The position numbers were made by a program, and so were the translations under genes. A stretch of 10,597 nt of DNA from positions 1 to 10,597 of the forward strand of contig JBCCQN010000255.1 of NCBI GenBank assembly GCA_039024315.1, in the 5' to 3' direction. Positions 6,868 to 10,597 of this stretch are shown here, in pieces. Position 1 is the first letter of the stretch, and each line of letters opens with the position of its first letter. The DNA comes from JBCAWW01 sp039024315. GTDB taxonomy: Bacteria; Bacteroidota; Bacteroidia; J057. The notes below the pieces were generated by a model. The model saw nothing but the letters and a program-made list of their open reading frames with translations. It was not told the DNA's origin and did not search any database.

Positions 6868-8199
6868 TTATATCGTTGGCTCCCAGCCTGGCTCATACTC
6901 ACGAGACCACATGCCGGAGGCTTTTTTATTACCGATCACCTGTCCATTGGCTGGATTACAATTGATCATGCCCCCACACTCCTGAGCGATATTGCCCAAG
7001 TGAGGTAAAAGATTACTGATATAGCCATCCCAGATTGGTGCGCGTAACTCTTCCCCATTACGGATGCCATTGGCGAAGTTGATCATATGGCGATCGTCCA
7101 AACTGCCTCGCCCTACTGTATTGGTAGTAGCAGACTGCTCTTTTTCCTTCATCTCTTTGATGAGCTTACCGCCATTGTCGTAGGCAAAATAGGCATTACG
7201 ATCTAGCATGATATAGCCTTTGGTACCGCTAATCGTAGCACCACGGCCGCGATTGAAATAGGGCTGATTATTACAACTTTTACCTTCCCAAGTGATCATT
7301 TTGTCGCCTTCAAATTCAAAGTTGGCAATTTGAGTGTCATAAAACTCCCAATCATCTTGGAAGTGGTAGCGTCCACCAGCGGAGGTAACCTTTACCGGAT
7401 ATTCTACGCCTAAGGCCCAGCGACAAATATCTAATTCGTGGGTACCATTATTATTAATCTCACCAGTACCCCAACGCCAGAACCAGTGCCAATTGTAGTG
7501 CACCAAATTGTCGCGATAAGGCGTACGCGGGGCAGGGCCTTGCCAAAGATCCCAATTGAGCCAATCCGGCACAGCCGCTTCTTTACCTGTACCAATAGAG
7601 CCACGTTTGTTGTTGTACCAAGCTTTGCCAAAATAGACATCACCGATGATCCCATCTTTGATGTCCTGCATAGCTTGAATCGAAACCGCGCCCGAGCGTT
7701 GTTGGTTCCCCATTTGGACTTGGAGGCCATATTTTTTCTGCGCTGCTACAAGCAGTTCCCCTTCGGCAGGATTGTGGCAACAGGGTTTTTCGACGTAAAC
7801 GTGCTTGCCTGCTTTCAAAGCCATGATCGCCATAGGTGCGTGCCAGTGATCAGGCGTAGCGATGGTAATGGCATCTACATTTTTATCTTCAAGGACTTTG
7901 CGAAAGTCTTCGGCGATTTTTGGCTTCTTTGCGCCACTCTTTTTGATTTTTTCAGCAGCCTTCATTGCCGCACGGCTGTCCACATCAATTACATGAGTGA
8001 TACGGGCATTGTCCACCGATCCGATGGCGCCTATATGGGCATTACCACGACTGACGACTCCAGCTACGGCAAAGTTGAGTCTGTCATTAGCTCCGTAGAT
8101 ATTGGGGTTGCCAAAGGCAACGGGGCCTACTGCTAGGCCTGCAGTACCCAAAGCAGCTTTCTTGATAAAGTCTCGACGCGAGTCCAATTCCTTGTTCAT
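6868..8199 (-). CDS. Tat-exported Gfo/Idh/MocA-family oxidoreductase
   Basis: The product has 443 residues and starts with a twin-arginine signal (SRRDFIKK at 7-14, then an Ala/Gly-rich stretch to about 30), so it is probably exported folded with its cofactor. A Rossmann NAD(P)-binding domain follows (FAVAGVVSRGNAH at 43-55, ATPDHWHAP at 115-123). The family hallmark EKP is at 137-139, with Lys138 the expected catalytic lysine. The C-terminal substrate domain has GTHELDICRW (252-261), giving the His254/Asp257 pair typical of this group. The enzyme should oxidise or reduce a sugar, or act on a glycoside through a transient keto step; the substrate cannot be told. The dinucleotide loop reads G-V-V-S-R-G where the common form is G-V-G-x-R-G. 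It lies 201 bases after xylA in the same direction, without a clear promoter or terminator in the gap, so co-transcription is uncertain. The ATG start is preceded by an A-rich leader. Confidence 0.92.
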   Translation of the reverse strand: MNKELDSRRDFIKKAALGTAGLAVGPVAFGNPNIYGANDRLNFAVAGVVSRGNAHIGAIGSVDNARITHVIDVDSRAAMKAAEKIKKSGAKKPKIAEDFRKVLEDKNVDAITIATPDHWHAPMAIMALKAGKHVYVEKPCCHNPAEGELLVAAQKKYGLQVQMGNQQRSGAVSIQAMQDIKDGIIGDVYFGKAWYNNKRGSIGTGKEAAVPDWLNWDLWQGPAPRTPYRDNLVHYNWHWFWRWGTGEINNNGTHELDICRWALGVEYPVKVTSAGGRYHFQDDWEFYDTQIANFEFEGDKMITWEGKSCNNQPYFNRGRGATISGTKGYIMLDRNAYFAYDNGGKLIKEMKEKEQSATTNTVGRGSLDDRHMINFANGIRNGEELRAPIWDGYISNLLPHLGNIAQECGGMINCNPANGQVIGNKKASGMWSREYEPGWEPTI

Positions 8200-8400
8200 A
8201 GTAGTTTTTTTTGAAGATGAGGCAGTAAAACCCTTCTTAGCTTTACTTATCCTCTAATCCAAATTAGCGTTTTTCATAATACAATTGCCTAAAGATTGGG
8301 AACGCTTGCAGGCAAAAGCTAAACTTGGAGTGGATTGAGATCGCTAGGCGCAACAGCACCCCAGTGCCTTGATCGGGACAGAAATAGTCTTCAACCTTAG

Positions 8401-9729
8401 CTAGATGTAGTCGTTAATCAAATTTTCGTACATTTCTTGTCGGCCACTTTGTAGGCCGGGCTCGGGTTGAGAAGTAGCCCAATCTGCCAATTGGGCTAGG
8501 CTGAGTTCTCCATTTTCAAACTTCTGCCCTTGAGCAGATTGAAAAGAAGCGTAGCGCTTCTCACGCCATGAATTGTAGGGGGAATCTTCTAGCAATTTGT
8601 TAGCGACAATTAAAGCCCTAGCAAATGCATCCATGCCCCCAATATGGGCGTAAAAGAGATCTTCTAGATCGGTAGAGTTACGTCTTGTCTTCGCGTCAAA
8701 GTTGATTCCACCGCCCTGTAATCCACCAGCTGGCAGAATCACTAGCATCGCCTCGATGAGTTCATAGATATTGATAGGAAACTGATCTGTATCCCATCCA
8801 TTTTGATAATCCCCTCTGTTGGCGTCAATACTGCCTAACAAGCCGGCGTCTGCGGCCACTTGCAGTTCATGTTGGAAAGTATGCTGAGCTAGGGTTGCGT
8901 GATTAACTTCAATATTGAGCTTGAAATCATCCATGAGATCATGCTCTCTCAAAAATGCCGTTACAGTGGCAGCATCAAAATCATATTGGTGCTTAGTAGG
9001 TTCCATTGGTTTGGGCTCAATGAAGAAAGTACCCTGAAAGCCTTGCGAACGCGCATAGTCTCTCGCCATCATCAGGAAGCGAGCCATGTGATTGAGTTCT
9101 GTTTTCATGTCAGTATTGAGCAAGGACATATAGCCTTCACGACCACCCCAGAATACATAGTTTTCGCCTCCTAGCTTGATCGTCGCATCCATGGCAATCT
9201 TTACCTGAGCGGCAGCACGGGCCACTACCTTAAAATCAGGATTCGTGGCGGCGCCATTCATGTAGCGAGGGTGAGAAAACAGATTGGCAGTGCCCCAAAG
9301 CAGCTTAACTCCTGAATCCGCTTGCTTTTGCTGCGCATAGTCCGTAATTGTCTGCACTCTCCGCTCAAACTCTGTGAGCGAATCCGCATCATTGACTACG
9401 TCAACGTCGTGAAAACAATAATAAGGGACTCCTAACTTAGTGATGAACTCAAAAGCAGCGTCCATTTTATCTTTGGCCTGCTGGATATCATCCTTGGCCT
9501 TTAACCAAGGGAAGTTTTTAGTAGGAGCGCCAAATGGGTCTCCCCCTGTGCCACAGAAGCTATGCCAGTAGGCAACCGCAAAACGAAGATGTTCTTCCAT
9601 TGTTTTACCTCCAATCACGCGATCTGCTTCATAGTATTTGAAAGCCAAAGGATTGTCCGAGCCCCTGCCCTCAAATGAAATCTTCCCTACTGTGGGGAAA
9701 TACGACTTGTCACCAACGATTACACTCAT
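8401..9729 (-). CDS. xylA: Xylose isomerase
   Basis: This cytoplasmic enzyme interconverts D-xylose and D-xylulose using two divalent metal ions. The 442-residue length and N terminus fit class II enzymes such as that of E. coli (440 residues). All expected active-site residues are visible at a constant offset of six from E. coli: His107 and Asp110 in FHDVD, Glu238 and Lys240 in IEPKP, Glu274 and His277 in IEVNHATLA, Asp302 in SIDANRGD, Asp313/Asp315 in WDTDQF and Asp345 in INFDAKTRR. WHSFCGTGGDPFG near 55-67 is also characteristic. One departure is Gln282 where the usual NHATLAGH motif has Gly. The gene starts at an ATG 22 bases after the xylB stop, so the two are almost certainly one transcript. 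There is no Shine-Dalgarno sequence before the ATG, as is usual in this phylum. Confidence 0.97.
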   Translation of the reverse strand: MSVIVGDKSYFPTVGKISFEGRGSDNPLAFKYYEADRVIGGKTMEEHLRFAVAYWHSFCGTGGDPFGAPTKNFPWLKAKDDIQQAKDKMDAAFEFITKLGVPYYCFHDVDVVNDADSLTEFERRVQTITDYAQQKQADSGVKLLWGTANLFSHPRYMNGAATNPDFKVVARAAAQVKIAMDATIKLGGENYVFWGGREGYMSLLNTDMKTELNHMARFLMMARDYARSQGFQGTFFIEPKPMEPTKHQYDFDAATVTAFLREHDLMDDFKLNIEVNHATLAQHTFQHELQVAADAGLLGSIDANRGDYQNGWDTDQFPINIYELIEAMLVILPAGGLQGGGINFDAKTRRNSTDLEDLFYAHIGGMDAFARALIVANKLLEDSPYNSWREKRYASFQSAQGQKFENGELSLAQLADWATSQPEPGLQSGRQEMYENLINDYI

Positions 9730-9751
9730 TTTCGTAATAGCAATTCTATGT

Positions 9752-10597
9752 TTATGTAGTAGACACTTCCTGCTCTACTAGTTCTTTTTCTAAAATAGTT
9801 TTCCAAGCTTTATAAGCAGCCTCATAGGCTTCAGTATCCATTTCTGGCTCATACGTCAGCAATACTTTTTGCTGTCCTACGGCCTCTTCTAAACTCTCGT
9901 AAATACCCGCTCCATAGCCAGCACCTCTGGCAGCGCCAACGGCACCATTGGTGTCTAGCATTTCAATGGTGGCCCCACTTAAATTGGCGATCGTTTGCCC
10001 AAAAATGGGAGAACGGAACAGATTCTGACTATCGACCTTGAGCTTATTCACTTCAAGCCCCATCTCCTGTAGGATCTCTAATCCATAGACAAAGTAGAAA
10101 GCGACTCCTTCTAATCCCGCTCGATATAGATTGGCACGGCTATGTTGATTAAAGTTGAGATTATGAATTTGGGCTCCAACTTCTTTATTGCCTAGCATTC
10201 TTTCGGCACCGTTCCCGAAGGGAAGAATAAAAAGTCCATCCGAACCTACAGGAATGGTAGCTGCCTCATCCCCCATAGCTTGATAACTGATATTTTCTCC
10301 ACCTGTCAGCTTCCGCAGCCAACTATACTGGATGCCGGCTCCATTTATACAAAGGAGGATCCCGATGCGAGGACTATCCTTTTGATGATTTACATGAAGA
10401 AAGCCATTTACTCGACTTTGAGGATCAAAAGTAGCCTCATCCACCACGCCATAGACCACACCAGAAGTTCCGCCCGTGGCTGCTAATTCACCTGGGTGCA
10501 AGACATTAAGCGAAAGCGCATTGTTGGGTTGATCTCCGGCTCGATAACTCAATGGGATCCCTGTAGGAAGCCCTAATGCCTCGGCGGCTGAATCAGA
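9752..10597 (-). CDS. xylB: Xylulokinase, C-terminal part (5' end outside window)
   Basis: The frame is open to the right edge, giving 281 codons of a gene that should encode about 490 residues; roughly 200 N-terminal residues, including the first half of the ATP/sugar kinase fold, are missing. The first visible residues are SDSAAEALGLPTGIPLSYRAGDQ. The Asp in this GDQPNNA segment matches the catalytic base of FGGY sugar kinases (Asp233 in E. coli XylB), and GGTSGVVYGVV just after is the phosphate-binding GTS loop. Near the C terminus, SGATIEMLDTNGAVGAARGAG is the family's second nucleotide-contacting region. The enzyme phosphorylates D-xylulose to D-xylulose 5-phosphate. The assignment within the FGGY family rests on both this sequence and the adjacent xylA. 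The promoter and any regulator lie beyond the window. Confidence 0.93.
   Translation of the reverse strand, partial: SDSAAEALGLPTGIPLSYRAGDQPNNALSLNVLHPGELAATGGTSGVVYGVVDEATFDPQSRVNGFLHVNHQKDSPRIGILLCINGAGIQYSWLRKLTGGENISYQAMGDEAATIPVGSDGLFILPFGNGAERMLGNKEVGAQIHNLNFNQHSRANLYRAGLEGVAFYFVYGLEILQEMGLEVNKLKVDSQNLFRSPIFGQTIANLSGATIEMLDTNGAVGAARGAGYGAGIYESLEEAVGQQKVLLTYEPEMDTEAYEAAYKAWKTILEKELVEQEVSTT

Noticed and set aside
6764..6985. 73-codon plus-strand frame
   Set aside because: It runs through the palindrome, the hairpin and into the 3' end of the oxidoreductase gene; there is no protein-like signal.
7438..8136. 232-codon plus-strand frame
   Set aside because: It is antisense to the oxidoreductase gene, whose EKP and GTHELD motifs prove the minus-strand reading.
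8285..8315. Inverted repeat ttgcct/aggcaa downstream of xylA
   Set aside because: A six-bp stem with a 19-base loop and no T tract is within chance for a 201-base gap. I see no convincing promoter here either: TAATTTG near 8256-8265 is one base short of the -7 pattern and its nearest TTG is only 15 bases away.

Overview
The window looks like chromosomal DNA from a member of the Bacteroidota, probably a saprospirian such as a Lewinella- or Haliscomenobacter-like organism. The evidence is a C-terminal type IX secretion (T9SS) sorting domain, starts without Shine-Dalgarno sequences but with A/T-rich leaders, promoter-like sites of the Bacteroidota form (TTG, 17-23 bases, TAnnTTTG), and a dockerin-like module of a kind I associate with saprospirian secreted proteins. 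The genus is an inference. I see no rRNA, tRNA, CRISPR array, transposase or phage gene.

Left part (1-2834, minus strand). The first 184 bases hold the N-terminal 61 codons of an AraC-type regulator that runs off the left edge. A well-matched promoter lies just upstream of it. A strong intrinsic terminator at 290-336 closes the next gene. That gene (357-2834) encodes a large secreted protein: signal peptide, carboxypeptidase-regulatory-like domain, right-handed beta-helix, calcium-binding dockerin-like repeats, cohesin-like domain and T9SS tail.

Middle part (about 2936-6634, plus strand). Divergent from the secreted protein is an all-helical protein of unknown function (start GTG, either 3011 or 2936). 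It is followed by an inner-membrane M48 zinc metallopeptidase with a long helical C-terminal extension. A good promoter with overlapping inverted repeats sits in the short gap between them, so the protease is probably transcribed independently.

Convergent gap (6635-6867). This holds a mosaic of short degenerate repeats, an 18-base perfect palindrome and a 13-bp perfect hairpin that probably terminates the gene arriving from the right.

Right part (6868-10597, minus strand). In transcription order this is xylB (xylulokinase, 5' part outside the window), xylA (xylose isomerase, 22 bases later) and, after a 201-base gap, a Tat-exported Gfo/Idh/MocA-family oxidoreductase. XylA converts D-xylose to D-xylulose and XylB phosphorylates it to D-xylulose 5-phosphate for the pentose phosphate pathway. 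The oxidoreductase may act on a sugar outside the cytoplasm, but its substrate cannot be read from the sequence. No xylose transporter or xylose regulator is visible in the window.

Nothing here makes a convincing wholly new multi-gene system. The most unusual items are the secreted protein with dockerin-like and cohesin-like modules in one chain, the uncharacterised helical protein, and the extended M48 protease with its palindrome-overlapped promoter.
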